NCBI GenBank assembly: GCA_001414345.1
Contig: LLCB01000102.1
Location: forward strand, 114,930-178,929
DNA from: Hymenoscyphus infarciens
Lineage: Eukaryota; Ascomycota; Leotiomycetes; Helotiales; Helotiaceae
Length of the DNA: 64,000 bases
Direction: 5' to 3'
Shown here: positions 23,512 to 32,731 of the stretch, piece by piece
Numbering within the stretch: the first letter of the stretch is position 1
How the letters are laid out: every line of letters starts with the position of its first letter
The notes under the pieces: generated by a model
What the model was told of the DNA's origin: nothing
Database searches by the model: none
What the model saw: the letters and a program-made list of their open reading frames with translations, nothing else
Translations under genes and position numbers: made by a program

Positions 23512-25020
23512 ATGGCAGCACGAACAGGCCCCGGGGCCTCCCTCCTTCGAGCATCTCGAGTATTCTCAGTCCCAGCTCCCTTGCCGCGACCTGCGAAAGT
23601 GTACTCTTCAGCGGGAGACTACACCTCGAATACAGCTACCCTGCCACATCCCATCCACCAGGCCATCGCAACTCCCCCGTCCTCGTTGAAAATTGGAGAT
23701 TGGGGACTAAAACGACCGCTTCCTCTAAGATCAACGACTAAATCTTCGACGCCGGTGATTAAGGTCGAGGCGATGGATACTTTTGAACACATCACTGAGT
23801 TTGGGAGTGCGGCAGATCATACTTTGAGTTTGTTTAAATGGCAGGAGATGGGGATTCCGATTGAGACTCCCAAGGTTGTTCAGAGGGGGAGTAATTTTAC
23901 CTCTTCGGGTGGTTCTGGACGGAGTGTCTTTGAGGATAACATTGATAGAACGGATTATCCCGAGAAATTGTCTGGGAAGGAAGGGGATGCTAGGTGGAAG
24001 TTTGGCGGTCCTTGGTTGGCGGGACAGACGGATGGAGAATTTAATGAATATGTCATGAAGCAGGTTAAGAAACGAAAGAGTGGTTTCCGGAATTATCTGC
24101 AGAGGGATGTGCTCGCGAAGAGGGAGAAAAATGAGGCTGTGGCTATTGCTGATGCAGAGACCAAAGCTGCGAATGAAGGAATCGCATCAACAACCAAGAG
24201 TATCGTGGGGGGGGAAATTAAACTCTCTCGGGAGGAGTTACAGGCGCAGAAGGAAGGGGAGGAGAGACAGTTGGAGGAGGAGCTGGAGGCATATATCAAA
24301 GAGCTTCGCCAAAACCCAAGGGACCTCTTCATGAAGATACGCGCTTATCTCGACCTCCCTCCCGTACAAGTGGACGGGGAAACAAGTCGGACAGGTTTTT
24401 CTGTCGGAAGATTGAGTGGAGTTGAGGGCGAGAATCCTTTCCCAGAAACCGACTCACCGTATGGAAAAACCGGACCACCAAAGACACATCCCTCCGCTGG
24501 ACTTTCATACATTCGCACAGCCTCCAAACTCTACAACAACCCAGAATTTGGACCGCAACAAAACCCCCCACCAGTCGAAGCACGAGTCGTCATGCCAAAG
24601 AACGCCGTAGGAGGATTCTTTGGTACAACCTTGGGAGTGGGTGGATTCGTCGTAGCGCCACCAGTGGATACCTCCTTCGATCACACGGAGTATGGCAGCA
24701 AAAACAAGAACAAGCAGAAGAAAAACATCCCCGGCTCGCAGTATGTTGAAGCCGACAAGAAGGGAGGAAGCAAGCTTTGGGTGCAGCCGAAATATGCATC
24801 CATCGATCCTAAAGGTCGCGTGCTACTCAATGTGGACCATGCTACGGATGCTAGTGTTGCTGTCAAGGAGGGATGGACGGATCGGCTTAGACCTGAGCCG
24901 TCGTCGGTTAGAACTGTGTCGCCTATGGGGGGAGCTAGGAGTATTAGACTTGATGGGCCGGCGCCGGTTCCTGAGAATGAGAAGAGTGCTGGGGCTAAGG
25001 CCTATGGGTTGAATTTTTGA
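23512..25020 (+). CDS. MRP51: Mitochondrial small-subunit ribosomal protein Mrp51 (bS1m)
   Basis: A 502-residue, intron-free frame from a CACC-ATG start. The N terminus is basic and lacks acids (MAARTGPGASLLRASRVFS), typical of a mitochondrial targeting region. It is followed by the family hallmark around residues 45-75: LPHPIHQAI, then GDWGLKRPLPLRSTT. Next come an FEHITEF-GSAADHTLSLFKWQEMG segment, a Lys/Glu-rich helical middle (about 180-265) and a C-terminal half with SYIRTASKLYNNPEFGPQ, GGFFGTTLGVGGFV and GRVLLNVDHAT. Mrp51 is a component of the mitoribosomal small subunit implicated in translation of mitochondrial mRNAs. It converges on the thymidylate synthase gene. Length and motifs are as expected and no damage is seen. 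Confidence 0.93.
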   Translation: MAARTGPGASLLRASRVFSVPAPLPRPAKVYSSAGDYTSNTATLPHPIHQAIATPPSSLKIGDWGLKRPLPLRSTTKSSTPVIKVEAMDTFEHITEFGSAADHTLSLFKWQEMGIPIETPKVVQRGSNFTSSGGSGRSVFEDNIDRTDYPEKLSGKEGDARWKFGGPWLAGQTDGEFNEYVMKQVKKRKSGFRNYLQRDVLAKREKNEAVAIADAETKAANEGIASTTKSIVGGEIKLSREELQAQKEGEERQLEEELEAYIKELRQNPRDLFMKIRAYLDLPPVQVDGETSRTGFSVGRLSGVEGENPFPETDSPYGKTGPPKTHPSAGLSYIRTASKLYNNPEFGPQQNPPPVEARVVMPKNAVGGFFGTTLGVGGFVVAPPVDTSFDHTEYGSKNKNKQKKNIPGSQYVEADKKGGSKLWVQPKYASIDPKGRVLLNVDHATDASVAVKEGWTDRLRPEPSSVRTVSPMGGARSIRLDGPAPVPENEKSAGAKAYGLNF

Positions 25021-25465
25021 GGAGGGGGTGGGGTTGTTGAAAGGAGGAGAGGGAACATGTGTAAAATAGGAGAGGTGTTGATTGTAAAGTTAAAGAGAGA
25101 GAAATGTATAAAATTTCGTTTATCTTTACTATGTAAATCGATCATGAATTAGACCCACGTTTCGACTCTTGGAAATGCGGCGTTATCTCACTTGTTCTAA
25201 GTACTAAAGAATTGAGATATTTAGCTCGCTTAGTCTGAAGTTTGTGAATGAAAGAAAATTTTAGGTTGTTTATAGTATATATCTGCTCTGCTGAATCTTC
25301 TCCCATTGGCAAATTGTAGCAGCAACCACCTGCTATTAACATTTCTCAATTTCCTAATCTCGAGAAAGTTTTATTCTATACATCTATCTCATTACCTCCA
25401 ACCCTAAAAATTACTCCACCCAAATCAACCCCCATTACGCCCCTACCCATCCAACCAATTCTGCC
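25021..25465. other. Convergent 3' intergenic region
   Basis: This is 445 bp between the stop of Mrp51 and the stop of thymidylate synthase. It is AT-rich with AATAAA-like stretches on both strands, so probably holds both polyadenylation sites. No gene seen. Confidence 0.55.
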
Positions 25466-26522
25466 TCAAACAGACATCTTCATAGCAATGCCCTTATGAG
25501 GTTCATACCCCTTCACCTCAAAATCTTCCACCTTCCACCCGTCAATACCCCCCCCTTTCTCCCTCTTAATCTCCAATCCCGGAAACTTCCTCGGATCTCT
25601 CGTCAACTGAACCTTCAAAGCATCAACATGATCCTTATAAACATGTGCATCTCCCATCGTGTGTGTAAACGTCCCGGGAACCAAGTCACACACATGAGCC
25701 AACATATGCGTTAAAAGCGCATAACTCGCGATATTAAACGGAACACCAAGTCCCATATCACAACTCCTCTGATAAAGTTGGCAATGCAATCTCCCCTTTG
25801 CCTTCATCTCTCCCTCTGCTGTTGGTGGGTACGAAACATAAAACTGCGCAAACATATGACAAGGCGGTAAAGCCATAAGTTTCAAATCCCTCGGATTCCA
25901 CGCACTCAAAATGATCCGTCTATCATACGGATTATTCCTCAACTTGTCAATAACCTCTTGTAACTGATCGACTCCCTTGCCTGTATAATCCGTTTCGGCA
26001 TCTACATATTCAGCCCCAAAATGTCGCCATTGGAAGCCATAGACTGGTCCTAGGTCCCCTACCGCGCGATGCGAAAGCCCTACGCTATCGAGGTATTCTC
26101 GCGATCCGTTTCCGTCCCAGATCTTTATTCCGGCCTCGGTGAGGGGGAGCGAGGATGTGGAGCCTGAGATGAACCAGAGGAGTTCTGCGATGACGGCGCG
26201 GAGGAAGACGCGTTTTGTGGTTAGGAGGGGTAGGATGGGCGTTCCTTCTGGGGTTGAGAGGGAGAATTTTAGGGGGCGTGGGGCGAAGAGGGAGAGGGTT
26301 CCTGTTCCTGTTCTGTTGCTTGGTTAGAAGTGTGATTTTCTGGATTGGCACGAGGGGGGCTTACCGATCTGGACGGTGTTCACCGGTTTCTAGGATTTCG
26401 CGGATGAGGTCGAGGTATTGGTGTTCTTCATGGGTGGGATCTACTTTTGCTGGTGTTGTGCCATTGGTAGACTCGATTTTGGTCTGGACGATGGGTTCTG
26501 GTTCTGTGGTTGAGGGTGCCAT
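25466..26522 (-). CDS. TMP1/CDC21: Thymidylate synthase
   Basis: Two exons on the minus strand, 26,365-26,522 and 25,466-26,312, joined across a 52-nt intron (GTAAGC...AACAG), give 334 residues. The family motifs are in order: [16 protein letters not shown] (split by the intron), [21 protein letters not shown], the paired arginines YDRRIIL (about 184-185), the catalytic cysteine in ALPPCHMF (about residue 204), [13 protein letters not shown] and the dUMP-binding HVYKDH. It converts dUMP and methylene-tetrahydrofolate to dTMP for DNA synthesis. The first 30 residues are a non-conserved acidic/Thr-rich extension. Two ACGCG boxes lie 66-82 bp upstream of the ATG. All catalytic residues I can locate are present. 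Confidence 0.97.
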
Positions 26523-26587
26523 TTTTGTGATATTTTATGTTGTGTTTTTGTTTAGCAGTTCAATTGAGGGGTTGATGAAAGAGGAGG

Positions 26588-26603
26588 ACGCGATGTTGAC
26601 GCG
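26588..26603. promoter_or_regulatory. Two ACGCG (MCB-like) boxes upstream of thymidylate synthase
   Basis: ACGCG occurs at 26,588-26,592 and 26,599-26,603, both followed by A, 66-82 bp upstream of the thymidylate synthase ATG. In yeasts the G1/S factor MBF binds ACGCG-type elements in promoters of DNA-synthesis genes including thymidylate synthase. Assignment here is by analogy. Confidence 0.45.
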
Positions 26604-27094
26604 ACGCAAAAGTTACAGTGCTTGCCGAGCTCGGTGAAAAGTCGGCATTGAGAGCCATTCCGAGATTTAGAGAGTCAACCCTCAGCGAAAGCACCCTTTT
26701 TGATTCTCAATCTCAGTGCACGGATTTCATTTATTTGATTCAATTAGAGCGTCTTGCTTCTTCTTCACTGCCGTACTTCCTTGTGGTACTGCCCCTGGTC
26801 CCGAATTCTTTCCCCCGCGATTCGTTTTCGATTACAAGAAACTGTGATAGGGGGGCGAGGGGTTAAGGGGTCGTGCCTTCCCTTCTCAAACCCTCAGAGG
26901 CAGTTCAAGGTTGGGACGACCTTGATTCAAGAACCTCGATATCTGCCCTTGACAGAGTTGAAGCAGGCGACCTCGACCTTGACTACGCTGGGGGTCATAT
27001 TACAGGGTCAAAATGGAAGCTAACTTCAAAATCCGCATTTCCAATTGTGCTTGCTTTGTCAAAGCCATTTCCTTGGGTTATTTTATAACATTAT
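26604..27094. other. Intergenic region
   Basis: It lies between the thymidylate synthase promoter and the 3' end of the CorA-like gene. Overlapping short frames exist in several registers but none has coding features. Confidence 0.5.
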
Positions 27095-28640
27095 CTACAA
27101 CTTTGGGGCTTTTTCATTTCCATTTCCCGTTCCATTTCCATGTCCTTCGTATCCTAACCATCTCATCGAGGATGGAGGATGAGCGAGGAAAAGAACAATT
27201 CCAAACACTGGAATCGCCACAGCGCAGTAGATGCCATACACCCGAGCTGGCACTCCTTCGTTGATACTGAATAAGCTTGATACAAATGATAACGGCACAA
27301 AGAACAAGGCCAAATTTGTCAGTCGAGTGACATTCGCAGCCTCTCTTAGCGATCGACGAGTGTCGGTGATTTGAACGACGGATGTGAGAAGAGGGACAAG
27401 TGTTTCAAGCCGATGTCTGTAAATCTCAACCATGGAAACAAGATGCTCGTAATCATCAACTAGTGTCAGATATTCATCATCTTGGACGTCTTTGGTTTGG
27501 TATTTGAGGAATCTGAGCCCAGAACGGAGTTTGTACAGTGTTTGCAGACTACGACGACCCCATACTTGAAGTGCTCGCAGATCTGCATCGATAGTTGTCA
27601 GTCTTTCTTGTCCGGTGGCGGTTGATCCAGTTGGAACTTCTGTTGAGTACTCGTATTGTTTGATAATATTGCTCATTGCTTCGATATAAATAACCCATTC
27701 TGCTGCTGCGATTTTCATGGGATAGTAAGCTAGACTTAGCAATGTCGGGTTGTCGGGGTTGAAACCAGGAGGTCGTTTCTTTTGCCAGTAATAGATGAGA
27801 TCTTTCCGAAGTGATAATCTTTTGGGGTAAGAATCATCTTGCTGTGGAAACGATGGGCGGTCGAGGAAATCCTCATAACCTCCTTGGAAGGGCTTTGATC
27901 CGAGAGTGATTTGCTGCTCTGCTGAAGTATACTTGTTTTTCGTTGGAGGGTCCACCAAAAAGATACCTACTATCCATTAGCGAGATATTCCAATTGCAGT
28001 CTTCCGGCGTCTTACTTATCCAGCTATTGCTTCTCGTCTTCGTGGATAATACAGAACAACCATATTGCACCAGTCCAATACTTGTTTTCTTCGTTGGCGG
28101 AAGTATTGCAACCTTTCTGGGCACGTTGCTGTCCCGAAACACCTTCTTAGAAGACACTACATCGTCAAATTCTATGGTCCGTTGATATTGCAGACTAAGG
28201 AAATCGAGATTTTTGGACTTTGAGGGCAAGATGGCGCTTGATGGTTTTGACGCAGTAATTTCAACAGTTGGACCGTAAATATGTGAGGCGAAAAAAAGAG
28301 GGTCGATATTTAGTGATGCTCCGAGGAGTTCAATGATCTCACTCGTCAAATCTTCGATAATCAGCATCCGTCCAGTGTTAATCGTGTTGGGAACTGAGCC
28401 CTCGAGCAGTTGGGAAAGCTCCCGTATTTGAAGCTCAATTGCCTTTGGAACTTCTTCTCCGGGAGAAAATTCGAGACCTGTAATTTGACAATCGTTCTCG
28501 TTCTTATCGCGATCTAGAAACTGACAGAGATTGTAGAGACATGGATTGCGACCACTCTGCGCGCGCACGTAATCAGCATAAGGTGTTTTCATGTCTATCC
28601 ATGAAGGAACAAGAAATTGTTTGATGTCCCAAAGTTTCAT
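27095..28640 (-). CDS. CorA-like membrane protein (fungal divergent family), 498 aa
   Basis: Exons 28,016-28,640 and 27,095-27,966 join across a 49-nt intron (GTAAGA...AGTAG), restoring the conserved W-I-S-I-F-L-V-D-P-P stretch at the junction. A cytoplasmic N-terminal region (residues 1 to about 420) ends in long helices (RSGLRFLKYQTKDVQDDEY, YEHLVSMVEIYRHRLETLV) typical of the CorA stalk. Two hydrophobic segments follow, LTNLALFFVPLSFVSSLF and VYGIYCAVAIPVFGIVLFLA. Classical CorA Mg2+ channels have GMN after the first segment. Here the loop reads SINEG, as in many fungal CorA-like proteins, so magnesium transport should not be assumed. The ATG at 28,640 is the first in frame, but the frame stays open and conserved-looking upstream to about 28,900, so a spliced or upstream start is possible. 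It is divergent from the RelA/SpoT gene. Confidence 0.8.
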
Positions 28641-29072
28641 GAAATTTAATGGTTGCAGGGTTTTCAATACAGAACTATATTTCGCAAGGCTTCTCACAAG
28701 ACTCCAGGCTTCAGCGGCAGCTCGGTGAGCCTGGAAGGGTGCCCCGTCAGGGGTGTTAGAACAATTGTGTGCGCTGATTTGCCTAACGCCCAGCCATCTG
28801 CAGTGTGGCAGTGTGCATACGTCTGAATAAAACGACTCGACTTTCCCCGCTATGATGCGAACGAAGGTGAAATCAAACTCAAGAGGTAAGTTCTCGAGGT
28901 CCTTTCACAGACTGCCTAGTACTTGTCCCAACTGACATCGAAATAGGTAATGCCTCGCTAAATCCTCGTTTCTCCCTCTACGTTTTCAACGAGACCCGAC
29001 GCGCCTTTGATTGAATGGGTGTTCCGCATTATCAATTGGCATTTCCGGCTTCAAAAAAGAATTCGAGACAAT
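28641..29072. promoter_or_regulatory. Bidirectional upstream region with leader intron and spliced uORF
   Basis: 432 bp separate the CorA-like start from the RelA/SpoT start. On the plus strand a canonical 61-nt intron (GTAAGT at 28,886, branch-like CTGAC, ATAG at 28,946) lies in the leader of the RelA/SpoT gene. An ATGATG at 28,852 opens a uORF that runs across the splice junction and stops at 29,012-29,014 (33 codons), 58 nt before the main ATG. On the minus strand the CorA-like frame is open through most of the same interval, so the region could instead be coding on that strand. Confidence 0.5.
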
Positions 29073-31310
29073 ATGGCCTGCGCGACCCCTTCCTCATCGA
29101 ATACAACCCCTCAAAATGATTTGGGAAGTGATGCCATTGCTTCCTTTATCACAGATTGGGTTCAGATAAAATATTACTACGAAGAAGCAGCCAGCCTCGC
29201 CCACGAATTATGCGAGACCTTACTGGCGAGCAATGGCATACGGGCAATCGTTACACATCGAGTCAAACAAGGCAATCGACTCGAGGCAAAACTCCGAGAA
29301 CGTGTGCGGAATCAAGGGAAACACTATAAAAACTCGCTTCAGATCCGAAATGAGATTGTTGATCTTGCTGGCGTGCGGATAGCCTTGTATTTTCCAAGCG
29401 ACGCTGAAAAGATCAAGAAGATCATGTACGAGGCTTTTGCTGATGTATACCACAAGACATTTCCGGAAGAAGAGGACAGCGACATAAGTGTGGCGTCGTC
29501 TCCATCATCAAAAGCTTCCTCTTTCGCTTTCAAACAACGATTTGAAGGCTACCGTGCGGATCACTATCGTGTGCGGATGAGAATCGACAATTTGTCAACG
29601 AGGAGGCAACGCGAGGACTTCCAGGCGTCAAACCCAGTTATTGAGATACAGGTTGCATCGGTCCTTATGCATGCTTGGGCAGAGATAGATCATGATTTGG
29701 TCTACAAGACACTTACAAGTGGACCAGCGTCACGAGAAGAGCGTCGGCTTTTAGATGCGACAAATGGGCTTGTTCATACTGGAGAGGTACTGTTACAGCA
29801 GTTGCAAACTGCCATGGATACCCGGGTCAAATATCAAAAAGAGCCATTTCGAGACAAATTCGAATTACAACACTTTCTCCGTACTCAAGTTAAGGCTCCT
29901 CAAGCGTCGACGGAACACTTGGATGTCCTTTTCTTTGTACTCAAGAGGGCAAAGCTTAATTCTCCTTGGAAATTAAGCGATAAGCTTGAGGGCCTTGCCA
30001 TTCCAACGGAGAGTACCGATTCCATTGCTCTGACCATACTCGAGTACCTTCTTCGTCTTCTCGGGGAGAAACAACTCGATGATGTTAAGCTATTCTTGAA
30101 ATCAAGGTCCGTCAATGTGGATGATCTCAAGGTCGATAAAAAGGATTCAAGGTTCTTCAAGGTCGATCGTTCAACGAAAGATAAATTACTTGACCAACGA
30201 GAGATTTTAGAAAGAGCTGTACACATTGCAGATATCATGCGATTCCCCCAAAAGTCTGTCTTGGTGATTGAGGGAATGCCGGCCAAGTTTCGACATTTCT
30301 CGGAACTTTATCATTCTCTTCGTTTCGCGGCGGTGGAGGGGGAGAATGAAGGGGACCCAAACAGCACATGGAAAATCGCGAGCCGTTTTAAGGAATTGAA
30401 TCCTTTGTGGGACTGGTTTGAAACCAATGAGGATATTTTGTTTCGCGTATCTTTTCAAATGGCTCGGTTGAGTATTGATAACATAGTTAACCGACTTATG
30501 GGATTACGTCCTTCTAGTGGTTTTCAACGGCATGCAACGATGTATCAGCAAGACTTTGAGCGATTGGGAATACGTCAGGGTGTCGAAGAAGATGTCCAGC
30601 AAGTACAAAAGGAGGATTCGGCCACGGATGGCCCAGAAACGGATGACGATGAAGAAGAGGGCACGGTCAAGGAGTTTTTATACGTTGTCAATGCCCACAA
30701 AGAACGGAAGAGGGCTCATTCCGAGAGGATGCCAAAGAAAGATCCGTCTCCCAGAATCGAGCAGCCGATACCATATAGGGAGAGAGAGCGTCGACCCTAC
30801 GCAGCAAAACCCGTGCGTTCGCCAAAGCACAAGTATAAGGCTCCAACACCACCAAATGCAGTCAACGAAGAACGGGGTGCTAGACATAACCCGGAGCCCT
30901 TTGATATTCAGAATGAGAAACCCAGCTATCCCGCGCCATCAAATTTGCAGTCCTTGGACAAACAAAACACAACGCCTCCACAGACCAGACATGTACCTCT
31001 CCCAACTACTGGATTACCCCCAAAGCCAGGATCGATGGCAGCTCCGCCCCAGGCTAGAAAAGTGCCCCACCCAACAAGTTACAAACAACCTCCACCCAGG
31101 AACAGTTGGGATGCACGCCAATCATTGCCTGTATACCGGCCACAGAGCGACTCTAATACATATCCTGCACAACCAATGAATCCGAGAGCGTACTATTCGA
31201 GACCACCTGAATACATGCAAGGGGAACCACCGCGCGGGACTTACCCGTATCAGGGAGAGGGCACTCCAAGTGCCCCCCAGCCTCGTGGAGACTGCTTTGG
31301 CCATACTTAG
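29073..31310 (+). CDS. RelA/SpoT-domain protein (putative (p)ppGpp synthetase-like), 745 aa
   Basis: An intronless frame from ATG 29,073. Residues about 20-235 match the RelA/SpoT nucleotidyltransferase domain. These include a basic NRLEAKLRERV-HYK segment, the Mg2+-binding motif DLAGVRIALYF (Asp97), the substrate loop GYRADHYR (Gly159-Arg166, compare bacterial GYR-x-H), the catalytic EIQV (Glu191) and WAEIDHDLVYK (Trp202-Lys212). No HD hydrolase domain precedes it and no TGS or ACT domain follows. Residues 235-530 are helical and unrecognised, and the last 200 residues are Pro/Arg/Gln-rich and disordered. All key synthetase residues I can locate are retained, but an adjustment in the EIQ(I/V)R(T/S) motif (here EIQVAS) removes the usual arginine. 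Biochemical activity in fungi is unproven. The frame extends upstream to 29,007 without an ATG. Confidence 0.85.
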   Translation: MACATPSSSNTTPQNDLGSDAIASFITDWVQIKYYYEEAASLAHELCETLLASNGIRAIVTHRVKQGNRLEAKLRERVRNQGKHYKNSLQIRNEIVDLAGVRIALYFPSDAEKIKKIMYEAFADVYHKTFPEEEDSDISVASSPSSKASSFAFKQRFEGYRADHYRVRMRIDNLSTRRQREDFQASNPVIEIQVASVLMHAWAEIDHDLVYKTLTSGPASREERRLLDATNGLVHTGEVLLQQLQTAMDTRVKYQKEPFRDKFELQHFLRTQVKAPQASTEHLDVLFFVLKRAKLNSPWKLSDKLEGLAIPTESTDSIALTILEYLLRLLGEKQLDDVKLFLKSRSVNVDDLKVDKKDSRFFKVDRSTKDKLLDQREILERAVHIADIMRFPQKSVLVIEGMPAKFRHFSELYHSLRFAAVEGENEGDPNSTWKIASRFKELNPLWDWFETNEDILFRVSFQMARLSIDNIVNRLMGLRPSSGFQRHATMYQQDFERLGIRQGVEEDVQQVQKEDSATDGPETDDDEEEGTVKEFLYVVNAHKERKRAHSERMPKKDPSPRIEQPIPYRERERRPYAAKPVRSPKHKYKAPTPPNAVNEERGARHNPEPFDIQNEKPSYPAPSNLQSLDKQNTTPPQTRHVPLPTTGLPPKPGSMAAPPQARKVPHPTSYKQPPPRNSWDARQSLPVYRPQSDSNTYPAQPMNPRAYYSRPPEYMQGEPPRGTYPYQGEGTPSAPQPRGDCFGHT

Positions 31311-31669
31311 ACATTCTCATTACATTCAAGCTCAAAGTCCAAAACCAGTTTTCGTTTCTTTGTATACAAATTCTGTAACAGTTCTTCTTTTTTATCTCGA
31401 GGTTCTCTTTATATTATATATTCTTCTAGTATACTTAGTCAATAGATACTTATAATATTCAGTATCAGATTAGACCTGAGTAGTATAGCATAATTGAAAA
31501 GGGGGTGTCAAGCGAAGGAAATAGCAGGGCCCTTGTTATTCCGCAAGAAAAAATGATAACCCCCACGAGACATCTAAGGCTACCCTACTAGCTATATTTT
31601 CTCTGCCTAGGCATAATAAGAGCAAAACTATGTCGACCTCCGCTGATTAACTACCAGATGTATTTCAAT
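31311..31669. other. Intergenic region downstream of the RelA/SpoT gene
   Basis: Contains the presumed 3' UTR (T-rich with AATATT-type signals) and no gene. Confidence 0.5.
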
Positions 31670-32731
31670 GCGAGGTGGATAAGTGGCTTTCTACACCAAA
31701 ACCACTGACTATCCATGAAAGAATACGATATAGTCGCCATTTAGACCAGTAGTATAGACTTCCAAAATTTGGAAAGTTCAAGAAAAATCATATATATATA
31801 GCTTTACAGCATCGGTACCCATGCTACAACATAAAACGGCTAGAGAAACAGCTAACATTCAGCAGCGGGATGTGGCAAGACCTTTCTCTGGTAGGAGTAG
31901 CTTATCTCTTATATGTACCATGGATAAATCCTTGTCATGTTCCGTCAGTCCCAAATTCAGCTTTAGAGTACTACTATTCCGATTTCAACGACAGAGAAAA
32001 ACACACGCTGGAAACCATTTTTTGGACACTGATTTTACAACTCTTTTCATATTGTGAGAAACCATCCGTGTCATTGGCACTACTTCATTGCGAATCCGGC
32101 AGCAGATAAAGGCATCTATAATTCGAAGATCTCAAAAATACTGTCTCAGAGTGTATCTTAGAACACGGATAAGGATATTTACTTCTCGATGGTCTAGATG
32201 AATGCTGTGAGACTTCAGAGCTGCTAGATTGGCTGGAGCAGCTCCATGATGAGGGTCTCGCGAAGCTACACGTTCTTGTGGTTAGTCGCATGAAGGTCAG
32301 CACGGTTCTTATAAGCATAAATAGTATCAGTAACATCGATATAATTAACGCTGACGTCGCATCTGACATTCAAACATACATCACCTATCAACTCGCCTAC
32401 CATGTTGGGTTGAAATTTCTACCGGAAGTGGTGAAGAATCATATTCTAGAAGTACTTATAAGAGGGGCCAATGGAATGTAAGGAGACCTTCTATTCATCC
32501 TTTCAATTTACTAAGTGGACAGGAATTCGTTGGGTATCTTGTCAGATTGCTCAGCTATACACTCACAGAACACCTGATGCGGTCTGCAAAACCATGGGAC
32601 CCTTATACAAAATGCTTAATAAGACTTATAGGCGAGTCTTGAAAAGTATTGAAGAAGTTCTGAGATGGGTAGTCTTCTCGATGAAGGACTCTGTATCAAC
32701 GTACCTGCTCGCATCAGTTGGTCAAATGTAG
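31670..32731 (+). pseudogene. Decayed NACHT NTPase (NLR-type) gene fragment
   Basis: Pieces appear in the order expected for fungal NACHT proteins but in shifting frames. There is a KWLSTPKP-like lead at about 31,678, then a Walker A remnant GCGKTFL at 31,868-31,888, then YYYSDFNDREKHTLETIFWTLILQLF at about 31,966-32,046. A Walker B GYLLLDGLDEC follows at 32,173-32,205, then a DWLEQLHDEG...VVSR segment, and in another frame IRWVSCQIAQL with a downstream helical region to 32,731. In-frame TAA codons at about 32,107, 32,119 and 32,170 sit where CAA would fit, and at least two frameshifts exist. The effector and sensor domains are not visible. Intact relatives act as fungal innate-immunity or incompatibility receptors; this copy cannot. 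Confidence 0.75.

Noticed and set aside
29007..29072. Upstream start of the RelA/SpoT protein at 29,007
   Set aside because: Only a TTG is available there; the first in-frame ATG is 29,073.
32450..32520. An intron (GTAAGG...ACAG) rescuing the NACHT gene
   Set aside because: Removing the 47 nt does not bring the downstream RWVSCQIAQL frame into register, and upstream stops remain.
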